Assembly (NCBI GenBank): GCA_945903645.1
Contig: CAMDOM010000011.1
Location: 1-64,000, forward strand
Reading direction: 5' to 3'
Source: Chryseobacterium gleum
GTDB lineage: Bacteria; Bacteroidota; Bacteroidia; UBA10329
DNA: 64,000 bases
Below, in pieces: positions 40,094 to 51,111 of the stretch. A program made the translations under genes and the position numbers. Numbering within the stretch: position 1 is the first letter of the stretch; every line of letters begins with the position of its first letter. A model generated the notes under the pieces. That model had not been told where the DNA came from. It made no database searches and worked only from the letters and a program-made list of their open reading frames with translations.

Positions 40094-41668
40094 ATGAAGG
40101 TAAAAAGTAGAGGTTCAGTTGTTTTTGCAGTAGGTATTATTTTTTTGAATTTTCTTACATTGATAGGAAGCGATGCTTTGGGTCAAAGCAATGAGGTGAT
40201 GAACCGCTATGCCGGATCTATAACTACACAGGATTTACGAAAGCGGTTAGAAGTTCTTGCATCCGATAGTTTGGAAGGCAGAGAAACAGGCAAATTGGGT
40301 CAAAAGAAGGCCGCAACGTATATTGAAAATCAGTTTAAAACCTTTGGAATTCCCACGGTTGATAGGCTTAGTAGCTACCAACAATCGTATACCATTAACG
40401 TTACTTTTCCGGATACTGTCCTGCTCATTTCAGCGAAAGACACCTTTCGGTTTTTGGAAGATATTTATTACTTCAATCTGCAGGATATGCACATATCTGT
40501 AGACCAATTAACCTATCTGGGATACGGTATAGATGCCGTTTCTTACAGTGATTACAAGGGAACAGATGTAAAAGACAAAGTGCTAATGGTTTCTTCTGGA
40601 GAACCAAAAAAAGGTGATAAATCGTTAATTGACACGTCAGTTTATACCACAGATTGGACTTCGGATTGGGAAAAGAAAATTATTGAGGCAGAAAAAAGAG
40701 GAGCGAAAGCATTGCTTGTTATTGATAGTAGGTTTTCAAGTTCTGTGGTGCAGCTTGGTCGATATATAAAACGGCCAACTATGGATGTGAGCGGAGCGAA
40801 AGACGAGCCAGCAATGCCCGTTGTTTTTATATCATCTAAGGTCGCAGACAAGATTCTAAAAACAGCCGGAGTAAAGAAAGGGCATCAGTTTTTGGAGAAA
40901 CGAATAGAAAAAGATGCAGCACCAATAAGCAAGGAGTTAGCAACAGGATTGACCCTGCACGTGAAACGCCATAAGGAAAAAGTGGTGGCAGAAAATGTGT
41001 TAGGATACATTGAAGGAACGGATAAAAAAGAAGAATTAGTGGTGGTAAGCTGCCACTACGATCATTTGGGCAAAGATGAAGGAAAGATATATTACGGAGC
41101 AGATGATGATGGTTCTGGAACCACGTCACTTATAGAAATGGCTGAGGCGTTTGCATTAGCAAAAAAGGAAGGCAATGGGCCGCTAAGAAGTATGCTTTTC
41201 ATAGCCTTTAGTGGGGAAGAGAAAGGATTGTTGGGCTCGGAATTTTATTCTAAAAACCCAGTTTTTCCGCTAGAAAAAACCTTGGTGAATTTGAATATTG
41301 ATATGATTGGTAGGATAGACAAGCAGCACGAACCTGATTCGAACTATGTGTATTTAATTGGGGCAGATAAAATAAGCCAAGAGTTGCACCATTTAAGTGA
41401 GTTGACGAATGTCACACATACACAATTGAAATTGGACTACACATACAACGATGAAAATGACCCCAACCAGTTTTACTATCGCTCTGACCATTACAACTTT
41501 GCAAAAAACGGGGTGCCAGTAATTTTTTACTTCACCGGTGTTCATGATGATTATCATCAGCCAACAGATACTGTCGAAAAGATACAGTTTGTAAAAATGA
41601 AGAGGATTGTGGACCTCATTTTTTATACGGCTTGGGAACTAGCAAACAGAGAAACTAGTATTCGATAA
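40094..41668 (+). CDS. M28-family metallopeptidase, secreted
   Basis: VVSCHYDHLGKDEG, GADDDGSGTTSLIEMAEAF, AFSGEEKGLLGSEFY. Confidence 0.88.
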   Translation: MKVKSRGSVVFAVGIIFLNFLTLIGSDALGQSNEVMNRYAGSITTQDLRKRLEVLASDSLEGRETGKLGQKKAATYIENQFKTFGIPTVDRLSSYQQSYTINVTFPDTVLLISAKDTFRFLEDIYYFNLQDMHISVDQLTYLGYGIDAVSYSDYKGTDVKDKVLMVSSGEPKKGDKSLIDTSVYTTDWTSDWEKKIIEAEKRGAKALLVIDSRFSSSVVQLGRYIKRPTMDVSGAKDEPAMPVVFISSKVADKILKTAGVKKGHQFLEKRIEKDAAPISKELATGLTLHVKRHKEKVVAENVLGYIEGTDKKEELVVVSCHYDHLGKDEGKIYYGADDDGSGTTSLIEMAEAFALAKKEGNGPLRSMLFIAFSGEEKGLLGSEFYSKNPVFPLEKTLVNLNIDMIGRIDKQHEPDSNYVYLIGADKISQELHHLSELTNVTHTQLKLDYTYNDENDPNQFYYRSDHYNFAKNGVPVIFYFTGVHDDYHQPTDTVEKIQFVKMKRIVDLIFYTAWELANRETSIR

Positions 41669-41714
41669 TCGGCCCATTTATCGTACTCAATAAAGTACTT
41701 AAAGCTAAAGAGGA

Positions 41715-42320
41715 ATGAACATTATGGTTTGGTCGATGCCGTTTGTTGCTGCCTTGGTAGGGTGGTTCACCAACTATTTGGCGGTGAAAATGCTGTTCTA
41801 CCCCAAAGAGCCTTGGAATTTCGGCTTGTTTAAGATTCAAGGCATTTTCCCAAAAAATCAACGGGAAGTGGCAGAGAAAATTGGCAAAATGGTAGCCGAA
41901 GAATTACTAACATCCCAAGACTTGAGGGACAGAATGAACAATCCAGAGAACATTCTTTCTATTAATGAGCTGGTTGAAGCTAAGATAGACTACTTCCTAA
42001 ATGTGAAATTTCCCCGTCAGTATCCTTTAGCCGGATTGTTTTTTACAGAAAAGCGTAGAACGAAAATGAAAGGAGACTTGATGCTAGAAGTGGAGCAGAG
42101 TGTGCCTCAGGTTATCAATCATTACATGGAGAACTTGGAAGAGCGGTTTAATGTAGAGGAAATAATACAAGAAAAAGTAGCTCAATTGCCCCCTGAAAAA
42201 CTAGAAGGATTGCTGATGAAACTCCTTAAAAAAGAGTTTGCTTTTATAGAGTATATTGGAGCAGTAATAGGATTCCTAATTGGTTTGATGCAGGTAGGAA
42301 TGATGTATATTGGAGAGTAA
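41715..42320 (+). CDS. DUF445-family membrane protein
   Basis: VGWFTNYLAVKMLFYPKEPWNFGLFKIQGIFPKNQREVAEKIG; C-terminal TM segment. Confidence 0.8.
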   Translation: MNIMVWSMPFVAALVGWFTNYLAVKMLFYPKEPWNFGLFKIQGIFPKNQREVAEKIGKMVAEELLTSQDLRDRMNNPENILSINELVEAKIDYFLNVKFPRQYPLAGLFFTEKRRTKMKGDLMLEVEQSVPQVINHYMENLEERFNVEEIIQEKVAQLPPEKLEGLLMKLLKKEFAFIEYIGAVIGFLIGLMQVGMMYIGE

Positions 42321-42324
42321 TTAC

Positions 42325-43017
42325 TTACCCGCGTAATGAAAAATGCCCTACAAAATATTCGTATAGCGTGATATTTAATCCAATTAGAAGAAACCCATAA
42401 ATAGTGTCTTCTACAGGAATGGTAAGCATTCGAATTCCGAGATTCTCTTGATTGTTGTACCAAACAACAGGTTCCTCTAGTCCAGTTCCAGTAAGCAATC
42501 CATTCACGATAAAGAATGGAATAAGCACCACAACATAGGCGAACAGCAAGCGACTCCAGTAATGGCGTTTTAGCACAAATAGATGTGTTGCTAGGAACAC
42601 CGCAGCCAACAATGCCGTCCAAAAGGTGTACAGTTTATCGGAATGAAGCACCGCAATAACCACTAAGGCAGCAAATAATGCCAACCCCAAAGGCTTGGCG
42701 AACTTGCCAAACACATCCCATTTCACAAAGTGATTGAGAACCACATAGGTGAATAAGCTGGCATAAGGCACTGCGAAAAAGAAAAGTACTTCTTCTAAAG
42801 GGAGATTGAACAACGAAAGTCCTGTGATATATCGCGGATTGAAGCCCCAAACGCCTAATTGGGTAAATAGACTATCCCAAACCAGAAAGCCAATCGCAGG
42901 AAGCAGTAATGCAGGAATAATGGCTTTCCAATTCTTGTAGAAAGCGATTCTATGTTCGAACGAACAGACGAAAGGAACAACTACCGAGCAAAGATTGATG
43001 AGCAGGTAGGTGTACAC
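42325..43017 (-). CDS. Lycopene cyclase domain-containing membrane protein
   Basis: MYTYLLINLCSVVVPFVCSFE...FNPRYITGLSLFNLPLEEVLFFFAVPY and a second repeat ending LTIPVEDTIYGFLLIGLNITLYEY. Confidence 0.85.
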   Translation of the reverse strand: MYTYLLINLCSVVVPFVCSFEHRIAFYKNWKAIIPALLLPAIGFLVWDSLFTQLGVWGFNPRYITGLSLFNLPLEEVLFFFAVPYASLFTYVVLNHFVKWDVFGKFAKPLGLALFAALVVIAVLHSDKLYTFWTALLAAVFLATHLFVLKRHYWSRLLFAYVVVLIPFFIVNGLLTGTGLEEPVVWYNNQENLGIRMLTIPVEDTIYGFLLIGLNITLYEYFVGHFSLRG

Positions 43018-43317
43018 GAATTATTGATGTGTGGCGCGGAAAAACTTCTTCAAAACATTGAAATCTGAATGCACCAATCACCTCCAAAATCTCAATATGA
43101 AACAAACTGAATTGGCCGTTTTTGACTACATCGAATGCTGGTAAAACACACAAAGAAGGCACTCCGCTCTCAACTACATGACACCTAACCAATACAACAA
43201 CTTTTTACAAACCTGGAAAACAGCAGCTTAGTGTCTTATCTATCTGTCCAAATTAAAGTTGCAAGTCCATCAACCCAAACACGTAAATATTCTAAAGGTC
43301 ATGTTATCACCCTTACC

Positions 43318-46300
43318 CTATCTCATCAACATAATCTCTCCCACAAACTGATGGTAGTTGCGGTTGTCGTCTTGGATGTTGAACTGATACACGTATTTAC
43401 CCAGTTGCGCGGGGCTACCATTGATACTGCCATCCCATTTATAAGACGGTTCTGAAGATTCGAAAATGAGTTTACCCCACCGGTCAAAAATGCGCATGGA
43501 GTATTGCAGTATGCCTTCGCCTTTGCCATAGAAATACTCGTTTTTATCATCGGCATTGGGCGTAAACGTATTGGGAATGTAGAACCGAAAATCGGAATAC
43601 ACCGTCAGTTCTTTCATCATAGTATCCACGCAACCCGTATGGTTGGAGGCAATGAGCATCACCGGGAATGTGCCATGCTGGGTATATTGGTAGGTGGGGC
43701 TTTGCTGGTTGCTGGTTGCATTGTTGTTGGGGTCGCCAAACTGCCATGCATAAAAATCGGCACCATAGCTGCCATCCTCAAAAAATGCGCGCGAATCGAA
43801 CATGCTAATCGAGTCTGGGCTCCACGTAAAATCGGCATAGGGCACCGCGTAGGCTTCAATAGCGCTATCCAACACCAACGTGCCCACGCAGCCATTATCG
43901 CTCACAGTGCGCAGACTCACATCATAAAAAGCCGATTCGAATATCTCTTCGTTGCCATAGCAATGCGATTCGTTGCGATTGGTGCTGGTTTGAAGGTCGC
44001 CAAAGTTCCATCGCCATTCTACTATGCCACCACTGCCTATGGTAGAGGCATCGTAGAATTGGGTGCACAGCGGGGGGCAACCTTCGCTCACAGTGATAAT
44101 AATGTCGGGCGTTGGGGCAAAATATACCGTTACAGGCACTGTGATAGAATCGAGGCAGCCATTGCCCGATGTAACCCGCAATTGCACATCATAGATTCCC
44201 CCTTCGGGAAACGGGTGGTTGGGGTTAACCGCCAACTCCACGGGCGAACCATCGGCAAAGTCCCACGCCCATTCCACAATATTGTTGGGAAAACCAATGC
44301 CGCTTTGGTTAAAAAACACCGTTGGAGTGCCTTCGCAAACGATATTGGTGGTGAATTGCGCCTGCGGCAGGCTATACACAATCACGTTGTGTTTTATAGA
44401 ATCTGTGCAGAGGTCGGCATTGGTTACCTGCAACCAAACAGGATAAACCCCCGTGGCGAGGTAGTTGTGGCTAGATGCTTGGTTGTTGTCTATGGGCGAA
44501 CCATCACCAAAATCCCATTCATACAAGGCTACGTTGCCAATGGTTTGGTCTATGGGTTCCACGGGCAAACCATCGCACACATTGGGTACTAAAAATTCAG
44601 GAATCGGTACTTCGTAAATTGTAATGGGCCGAATAAGTGTATCAGAACAACTGAGGTTAGATGAGTAGACAATAAGCGTTGCACCGTAGTTTCCTGCGGT
44701 TGGAAATTCGTGCGCAGGGCTAAATGCTGAAGCCGTAGTGCCATCGCTAAACAACCAAAACCACGAAGCCAATGTGCCCATTGTGGGCGCTACAGATTGA
44801 TTGTCGAACAAGGCCAACACATTAGAGCACACGTTGGGCGCATTGAAAACGGGCGTGGGCGCATCAAACACAAATACTTGCTGGATGGTGGTATCGTTGC
44901 ATCCGTTGGGGCTAATGCCCACAAGGCGCACATCGAAGGTGTCGGCATACAAGAAATCGTGTGCCACATCGAAGGTGTTTTCTAGCGGACTTCCATCGCC
45001 AAAATCCCATTCCCATGTTCCACTTCCGTTCGATAGATTGATGAAATTAACGGTGTTGCCCAAGCACACATTGGCAAAAATATAATCGGTGAAAATGGCA
45101 GGGTAAACGATAATCGTGTCTCGCAGTATAGTGGCGCATCCAAGCGTTTGGGTAGATACCGTGAGCACTACAGGGAAAGTATCTGGCAGGGAATACGTAT
45201 GTGTAGCATCCCAAGTGCTTGCGCCTGCACCATCGCCAAAATTCCAACTTACTTGGCCCATAGCATCGTTGGTAGATGGTGTGGAGCTATTGGTAAACAG
45301 TGCAGGTTCGCTCAAACACAAATCACCACCAAGGGTAAAATTGGCCTCAGGATAGTCGTACACATTTACGGTGTGCATCACCGAATCCACACAGCCATCA
45401 GTACTTGTGGCGATGAGCCATGCATCGTAATTGCTCGGAATGGCATACTGATAGGAGTAATTGTATTGCGTTACTTCGGTTCCATCCCCAAGTTTCCACG
45501 TAAATAAAGTGGCGGTAGCAGGTGGTAAAATTGTGGTGGCATTATTGAAGAAAACGGTGTTCCCATCGCACACATCGTTGTGATAGAAATCGGGCGTAAG
45601 TCCTTGGTCGTCACGCAATAGAATTTCAATAGTATCAAGTACTACGCAACTGCCCGAAATGGCCTCGTAAATGAACAAAAGGGGTTCATCGCCTTCCAGC
45701 AGTCCATCTACAATTGGGGCAATAGTCACAGTTTTGCATTGCTCGCCTACAGCAAATGAAACGGTGCTAGGCAGCAAGGTGTAATCCACACCACTTATGG
45801 CCGCACCTGCAAAACTAACGTTGAGGTTGTAGGCTGTGGCTGTGCTGCCTTGGCGGCAAAAGTCGATGGTATAATCGCGGCAGCCTTCAATGGGTTGGTT
45901 TGCACCAGCGGTATAATCGGTCATTACCGCAGTGCTGACACCGCAATCCATACTGTTTTCTGCCACAAATAGACCCGAATCGAAGATGCAGTCGGCAGCA
46001 TCGGCTACTGCTATTTTAATGTGATACCGCTCGCACGAAGTGACGTTGGCAGACGCAGTTAGCGGAGTAGTAAACCCATCGTATTGGATGGAACCGCCAC
46101 CTACGTAGTATTGATTGTTGTCGCTGCTATTCACTGTATTAATGCCAACAGGCGTTGCTGTGCCAGGTACCAAAGCAATGTTTTGCACTCCGACAATTCC
46201 CGGACCCGAAACCGTGATAACCATAGCATCCGCAAACTCTCTATTGATGTATTCTGGATATTCTTCCGAGCCAAAAACAAAACTAAAGTTGAGCACCGAG

Positions 46301-46671
46301 CACGTAGGCACAATATCGAACTCGAGAATACAGGCATCATAGGTAGTTTCGTTGGCAACCACCTGCACATTGGGGTCGCCCGGAGCACCACTGCAAACTC
46401 CTCCACCTGTGTTGTTGTTACTGTTAGCAGCTACAGCGGCAGAACCCGTAGTGAGCAAAATTCCTGTTGGTATACCCACATTGGTAGCCGAGCCATCAAA
46501 AAACGCACTTCCTCCCGTTGGGCAGTTGAGCTGAACGTTGGTTACCACAATGCCATCGCCCACCACAATATCAGCCAATTGTGCAGCGGTATACGAAGGG
46601 TCTATAACCAATTGGGCTTGGGCAATTTGCCCGAAGCAGAGGATGAGCATTATGGTCTGTACCGCCCGCAC
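43318..46671 (-). CDS. Choice-of-anchor-L / PKD-repeat surface protein with gliding-motility-type C-terminal domain (T9SS substrate)
   Basis: YTAAQLADIVVGDGIVVTNVQLNCP...LEFDIVPTCSVLNFSFVFGSEEYPEYI; repeated WxFGDGSP PKD units; C-terminus FYIPNTFTPNADDKNEYF...MRIFDRWGKLIFES. Confidence 0.9.
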   Translation of the reverse strand: MRAVQTIMLILCFGQIAQAQLVIDPSYTAAQLADIVVGDGIVVTNVQLNCPTGGSAFFDGSATNVGIPTGILLTTGSAAVAANSNNNTGGGVCSGAPGDPNVQVVANETTYDACILEFDIVPTCSVLNFSFVFGSEEYPEYINREFADAMVITVSGPGIVGVQNIALVPGTATPVGINTVNSSDNNQYYVGGGSIQYDGFTTPLTASANVTSCERYHIKIAVADAADCIFDSGLFVAENSMDCGVSTAVMTDYTAGANQPIEGCRDYTIDFCRQGSTATAYNLNVSFAGAAISGVDYTLLPSTVSFAVGEQCKTVTIAPIVDGLLEGDEPLLFIYEAISGSCVVLDTIEILLRDDQGLTPDFYHNDVCDGNTVFFNNATTILPPATATLFTWKLGDGTEVTQYNYSYQYAIPSNYDAWLIATSTDGCVDSVMHTVNVYDYPEANFTLGGDLCLSEPALFTNSSTPSTNDAMGQVSWNFGDGAGASTWDATHTYSLPDTFPVVLTVSTQTLGCATILRDTIIVYPAIFTDYIFANVCLGNTVNFINLSNGSGTWEWDFGDGSPLENTFDVAHDFLYADTFDVRLVGISPNGCNDTTIQQVFVFDAPTPVFNAPNVCSNVLALFDNQSVAPTMGTLASWFWLFSDGTTASAFSPAHEFPTAGNYGATLIVYSSNLSCSDTLIRPITIYEVPIPEFLVPNVCDGLPVEPIDQTIGNVALYEWDFGDGSPIDNNQASSHNYLATGVYPVWLQVTNADLCTDSIKHNVIVYSLPQAQFTTNIVCEGTPTVFFNQSGIGFPNNIVEWAWDFADGSPVELAVNPNHPFPEGGIYDVQLRVTSGNGCLDSITVPVTVYFAPTPDIIITVSEGCPPLCTQFYDASTIGSGGIVEWRWNFGDLQTSTNRNESHCYGNEEIFESAFYDVSLRTVSDNGCVGTLVLDSAIEAYAVPYADFTWSPDSISMFDSRAFFEDGSYGADFYAWQFGDPNNNATSNQQSPTYQYTQHGTFPVMLIASNHTGCVDTMMKELTVYSDFRFYIPNTFTPNADDKNEYFYGKGEGILQYSMRIFDRWGKLIFESSEPSYKWDGSINGSPAQLGKYVYQFNIQDDNRNYHQFVGEIMLMR

Positions 46672-46675
46672 AACT

Positions 46676-49600
46676 CTATTTTAATATCATGACCCGCCCA
46701 TGAAAGAGGTGTGGATTTCCAAAAATATCGATAACCACAATGGAGTAGACATAGCTGTCATTTTTGGCTACATCTCCACTGTGGTCTACATCTCCACCCC
46801 AGCCCTTTTCAATTTCTTTCGTGTAAAAAATTTCTTTACCCCAACGGTCAAAAATGCTCATTTCGAACCCAGTGATGCCTGTTCCTGTAACCACGAAACG
46901 GTCGTTTACTCCGTTTTCGTCTGGTGTAAACGTGTTAGGAATATAAACAGTGAATGCAGGCGCCACAACCATGCTGGCCGTGCTAGTATCTGTGCAACCA
47001 TATTGGTTAAATGCAATTTGCGAAATGGAGTAAGTGCCCGAATCCAAATACGTGTATTGTGGATTTTGGGTAGTGGAGGTGTTGTTTACTTGCTCGTCTC
47101 CAAAAGACCACAGCCATGTTACTGCATCTACACTTAAATTGGTGAAATCGATAGTGGGAAACAGAAGTGTAGTCCGTTTTGGCGTGAGGTCAAATCGTGA
47201 AACAGGAACAGGGAAGTTGCTTATGTAATTTGGTTTAGTGATGGTTGAAATACAGCCTTCGTTCGAAGTAACGGTTAGAGTAACAGGCCATGTGTCCACT
47301 ACATTTGTAGTAGTATTGATGTAGCAATGACTGGTGTTTTGCTGCGAGATACCGCCTCCATCGCCAAAATCCCACACATGGATTTGGTTAAATCCCGTCA
47401 TAATACCTGACAGGTCGAAGAAATCCACACAAAGCGGAGAACATCCTTCAGTAGGTTCGCCCGAAAAGTCGACCACAGGATTGGGATGTACCGATACAGT
47501 TTGCACCAACGAATCCAAACATCCCTCGGTGGTAATAACGAAGTGCTTCACGTTGAAATTGCCTGCAAACGGATACAAATGTGAAACGTTTGGACCGCTA
47601 AATTGAGGACTACCATCGGCCAAATCCCAGCCGTAATTCACAATAGCTCCGGGAGCCGGAACACTAGCTGCAGAGGAAAGTTGAATGGTATCGCCATCGC
47701 ACACTTCGTTGTGGGTAAAGGCTACAGTGGGCGAAGGATAGATAACCACATCTTGCTGCATCACTGCAAAACAGCCATAAATGGTAGTCACAGTAAGTTG
47801 AGCCGTAAACGTGCCTGGGTTGGGATAGATATGGCTAATGTTGGCGTTGAAATTGGGTGGACTACCATCGCCAAAATCCCATCGCCAGCTGCTAATTTCT
47901 CCTGTGGAGAGGTCTACAAATTCAACAGGTTTGCCAAAGCAGACATTTTGAAACGAGAAATCGACTTGAGGAAAGGAATAGATTCGCACAGAGTCGACAA
48001 GCGTATCGGTGCAAAGCAAATCGAGCGACCGCGTAATTAGCGTTACATCATAGGTGCCAGAAGCAGGATAGAGATGTTGCGGTTCCCAATCAGTATTATT
48101 CGCAGGACTGCCATCGCCAAAATCCCAAACCCAACTTCCAATGGTGTTACCAATGGGAGGAATGCTGCTCGAGTTTGTAAAACTTACAGGAACGCTTTCG
48201 CATTCGGCATCTACAGCAAAATCAGAAATAGGCGTAGGACTAACCGTAAGTGCCCGAGTAAGCGAGTCGATACAGCCTTCTTGGCTGATAATGCGCATGG
48301 TAATGTTATAATTTCCTGGAGCGATGTAATCGTGAGATGTATTGGCAAAAAAACTGGGAGGGCTATTGTCGCCAAAATTCCAGCGGGTGTTAGTGATGTT
48401 GCCAACTGAAGTGGCGGTAAAATCAACGGTTTCACCAAAACACACGTCCTGAAAGTCGAATCCCGGAACAGGAAGCGGAGCAACCGAAGTAGCCACTGTA
48501 ACCGAGTCGGCACATACGCCATTCTGAGAATAAGTAACCAATTGGGCATTGTAGTTTCCGGGCGCAGCGTAGGTATGTAGCGGGTTCCAATCGATGGTAT
48601 TGAATGGAGAGCCATCTCCAAAATCCCATCTCCACGAACCAATAGTAGGAGGGAAGAGGGTGGTGTTGATAAACTGAGTAGGCGTTTGGTGGCAAACGGA
48701 TGGAGCATCCATACCCGCTTGAGGATAGGGATTCACATCAACCGTAGTTGAATACGAAGCCATACAACCAGCATCGGTCATGGCGGTTAGGCTTACGTTA
48801 TACAAACCACTTAGGGGATAGGTGTACACAGGATTTTGGACGGTGGAAGTGGTGCCATCCCCAAAATTCCAATCCCAGGATATTATGTTGCCAATGTTCG
48901 ATGTGCTGAGGTCGGTGAATTGAATGGGCAATCCTGGACAAGGAGGAGGAAAGCTAAAATCGGTGTTAACCGCTGTAGAAGTGATGGTGGTATTTACGGT
49001 TACTTGGCAGCCCGTTACGGCAGTCAATGTGCAAGAATACACCGCTCCATTGGGAGGATTGTTCAACGTAATTTGCTGAGTGGTTTGCCCTGTGCTCCAC
49101 AAATAATCAAATCCTTTTGGAGCCGTAAGTATGGCTTGGTCGCTGTTGCTAGGGCAATAATCCACCTGAATTTCCAATGGATTGCATTCACCAACAATAT
49201 AGGCATATCCAAAATGACCACCAAGTGCGCAGTCTCCCGTAGAAAATTCGATGGTGATGTTTTGTCCCACATAGGCAGAAAGGTCTATTCCTACTGGTGT
49301 CCAGGCTCTGTAACGTACACCACCACAATCTCGAAATCCACTAATATTTGCAGCAGCAGTTACTTGATAAAATCCACATTGTGGGCTTACGAGCTGACCT
49401 CCAGCATTGAGCACACGAATTTCGAAGCGTGGTTGTTCGGAAATAGAATGCCCTGGATCTTCGAATACTACCGCATACGAATAGGTGAAAAGCGCATTTT
49501 GGGCGGTAACTAAATAGGTGTATGACAACCTTTCGGCTTCGGCTCCCACGTTGCTATTTCCCAATCGGGCAGAGGTTAAATAGCCAGGAGCTACAACCGA

Positions 49601-49822
49601 TATTTGATCGCAAGCCACAGGGTCAGTGCCAGTTCCGGTCATTACAGTGTGGCGACCGTTTACAATACCTGTGCTGGGCGTAGAAATACCGCAACATGAT
49701 CCAGTGCGCCCCACCCAATTGACGAAACTATTGCTACTGAAATCCGCATTATCACACCCTTGCGACCAAGCGCTAGGAGCGGTGAAAAGAAGAACCGAAA
49801 ACAGTAGAACTGCGTTTTTCAT
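46676..49822 (-). CDS. PKD-repeat surface protein with gliding-motility-type C-terminal domain (T9SS substrate)
   Basis: Signal peptide MKNAVLLFSVLLFTAPSAWSQ; many WDFGDGSP PKD repeats; C-terminus YIPNTFTPDENGVNDRF...MSIFDRWGKEIFYT. Confidence 0.9.
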   Translation of the reverse strand: MKNAVLLFSVLLFTAPSAWSQGCDNADFSSNSFVNWVGRTGSCCGISTPSTGIVNGRHTVMTGTGTDPVACDQISVVAPGYLTSARLGNSNVGAEAERLSYTYLVTAQNALFTYSYAVVFEDPGHSISEQPRFEIRVLNAGGQLVSPQCGFYQVTAAANISGFRDCGGVRYRAWTPVGIDLSAYVGQNITIEFSTGDCALGGHFGYAYIVGECNPLEIQVDYCPSNSDQAILTAPKGFDYLWSTGQTTQQITLNNPPNGAVYSCTLTAVTGCQVTVNTTITSTAVNTDFSFPPPCPGLPIQFTDLSTSNIGNIISWDWNFGDGTTSTVQNPVYTYPLSGLYNVSLTAMTDAGCMASYSTTVDVNPYPQAGMDAPSVCHQTPTQFINTTLFPPTIGSWRWDFGDGSPFNTIDWNPLHTYAAPGNYNAQLVTYSQNGVCADSVTVATSVAPLPVPGFDFQDVCFGETVDFTATSVGNITNTRWNFGDNSPPSFFANTSHDYIAPGNYNITMRIISQEGCIDSLTRALTVSPTPISDFAVDAECESVPVSFTNSSSIPPIGNTIGSWVWDFGDGSPANNTDWEPQHLYPASGTYDVTLITRSLDLLCTDTLVDSVRIYSFPQVDFSFQNVCFGKPVEFVDLSTGEISSWRWDFGDGSPPNFNANISHIYPNPGTFTAQLTVTTIYGCFAVMQQDVVIYPSPTVAFTHNEVCDGDTIQLSSAASVPAPGAIVNYGWDLADGSPQFSGPNVSHLYPFAGNFNVKHFVITTEGCLDSLVQTVSVHPNPVVDFSGEPTEGCSPLCVDFFDLSGIMTGFNQIHVWDFGDGGGISQQNTSHCYINTTTNVVDTWPVTLTVTSNEGCISTITKPNYISNFPVPVSRFDLTPKRTTLLFPTIDFTNLSVDAVTWLWSFGDEQVNNTSTTQNPQYTYLDSGTYSISQIAFNQYGCTDTSTASMVVAPAFTVYIPNTFTPDENGVNDRFVVTGTGITGFEMSIFDRWGKEIFYTKEIEKGWGGDVDHSGDVAKNDSYVYSIVVIDIFGNPHLFHGRVMILK

Positions 49823-50089
49823 TATCAAATTGCAGCACCGAAAACGATGCTGTTTAATCATAACAACAGGTTCAAAACGTAAAATAAAGCAGCAGGATGC
49901 CTAGTCCTAGCGGTTTCATTTCACTTTAACCTACCGAAATTTAGTGACAGGAACAAACGTAAGCATAAAACTGTGCGATGAAAGACAGGGTTTGAACCAT
50001 AAATCTGATAACACAACTAAGGCGAAGTAAGTTTTAGCCCGTTGGAAATTTTTCACATCCAAACGTTATTTGTCTTTTTACTCCGCTCA

Positions 50090-51016
50090 TCAAACAACCG
50101 AAGTAGTATCCGAATACATCAACGTACCAGTTAGCAATTCCGATTGGGCACCATCGCTATCCGTCACTAACAGCACATCATAGCAGCCCGTTTTGTTGGT
50201 AGCGAATACAGCAACAGACTCTACTTTTAGTTCGCGATGTTCCTCTTTATTGGAAATCAAGACAAACAAAGGTGCAACGCTATGGCTGAGTTCATTTAAG
50301 GGCAGTATGCCAATAAAGCTCCCCAAAACTTCTCCATCATCTATCCAATTGGAAGTGTTTTCTACCGAAGCCACAAACATCATGTGATCCGAATCTGGAA
50401 GCATACTAGCTCCGGAGAATCCAGCCTCTATTCCCTGAATTTTCGGGAGAGTTATTCGAGAAAACGTGGGTTCGGGGCAATTTCCATTATGTCTTAGGTA
50501 GCCAACCACTTCCACCAAACTGTAGCGAATAATCATGTTTATACCTCGGTTCAACAGGAGAAGTTCATCGCCAATAACTTCCGAACCTTCTATGTTCAAT
50601 TCCTCTAGTGTAAGACCAGTATATGCTCTCAAATTGGTGTAAAAGTCAACAAGTGAATAATGACGAACACGTAATTCGCCTAGCGTTACTTCGATACACA
50701 TATCCCGTTGGGGCGATTTAGTACCCGAACCAAAAATGAGCAATACAGGGCCATTTTCGGACTCATAAACCGTCATGGCTTCCAAATCGGGCTTGTCTTT
50801 TTTTGGGAAAATGAAGTCGTGAGAAGCGTCCAATTCTGGGAAAAGGGCAATGCGTTCCACTAGGATAAAGTTGCTATCCAACTTAAACAGCCACGGTGAA
50901 TTATCGCCCACCACATAGATAAAATCGCCCACTACAGCCATGCCCGAAGCCGAAGGAATATCAACTAACGTATGCTGATTTTGCAGGGAAAATTGAAATT
51001 GGAAAGAAGAAAGCAC
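50090..51016 (-). CDS. Hypothetical beta-propeller-like protein (DUF6929-like)
   Basis: Single long ORF; GMAVVGDFIYVVGDNSPWLFKLDSN; DLEAMTVYESENGPVLLIFGSGTKSPQR; family name from memory. Confidence 0.55.
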   Translation of the reverse strand: MLSSFQFQFSLQNQHTLVDIPSASGMAVVGDFIYVVGDNSPWLFKLDSNFILVERIALFPELDASHDFIFPKKDKPDLEAMTVYESENGPVLLIFGSGTKSPQRDMCIEVTLGELRVRHYSLVDFYTNLRAYTGLTLEELNIEGSEVIGDELLLLNRGINMIIRYSLVEVVGYLRHNGNCPEPTFSRITLPKIQGIEAGFSGASMLPDSDHMMFVASVENTSNWIDDGEVLGSFIGILPLNELSHSVAPLFVLISNKEEHRELKVESVAVFATNKTGCYDVLLVTDSDGAQSELLTGTLMYSDTTSVV

Positions 51017-51085
51017 AGTTAAATACTTGAAATGTAAGTTCGGTTGGATGCAAAGCTAGAGTGCCTTTACCCAAATGGGCTAACC

Positions 51086-51093
51086 TATATTTG
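51086..51093 (+). promoter_or_regulatory. TAnnTTTG -7 element upstream of cysS
   Basis: TATATTTG, 18 nt before the cysS ATG at 51112. Confidence 0.4.
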
Positions 51094-51111
51094 CACCCTT
51101 ACAGCCTGAAC

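Noticed and set aside
40945-40965. CACGTGAAAC in the M28 peptidase gene as parS
   Set aside because: Only one half-site matches; inside coding sequence without left-arm symmetry.
42950-43192. 80-aa minus-strand ORF upstream of the lycopene cyclase
   Set aside because: Overlaps the lycopene cyclase start in another frame; no motif support.
43504-44592. 362-aa plus-strand ORF antisense to the PKD protein
   Set aside because: Exact shadow of the 43318-46671 minus CDS; composition is that of a reverse-complemented PKD repeat; no recognisable domain or RBS context.
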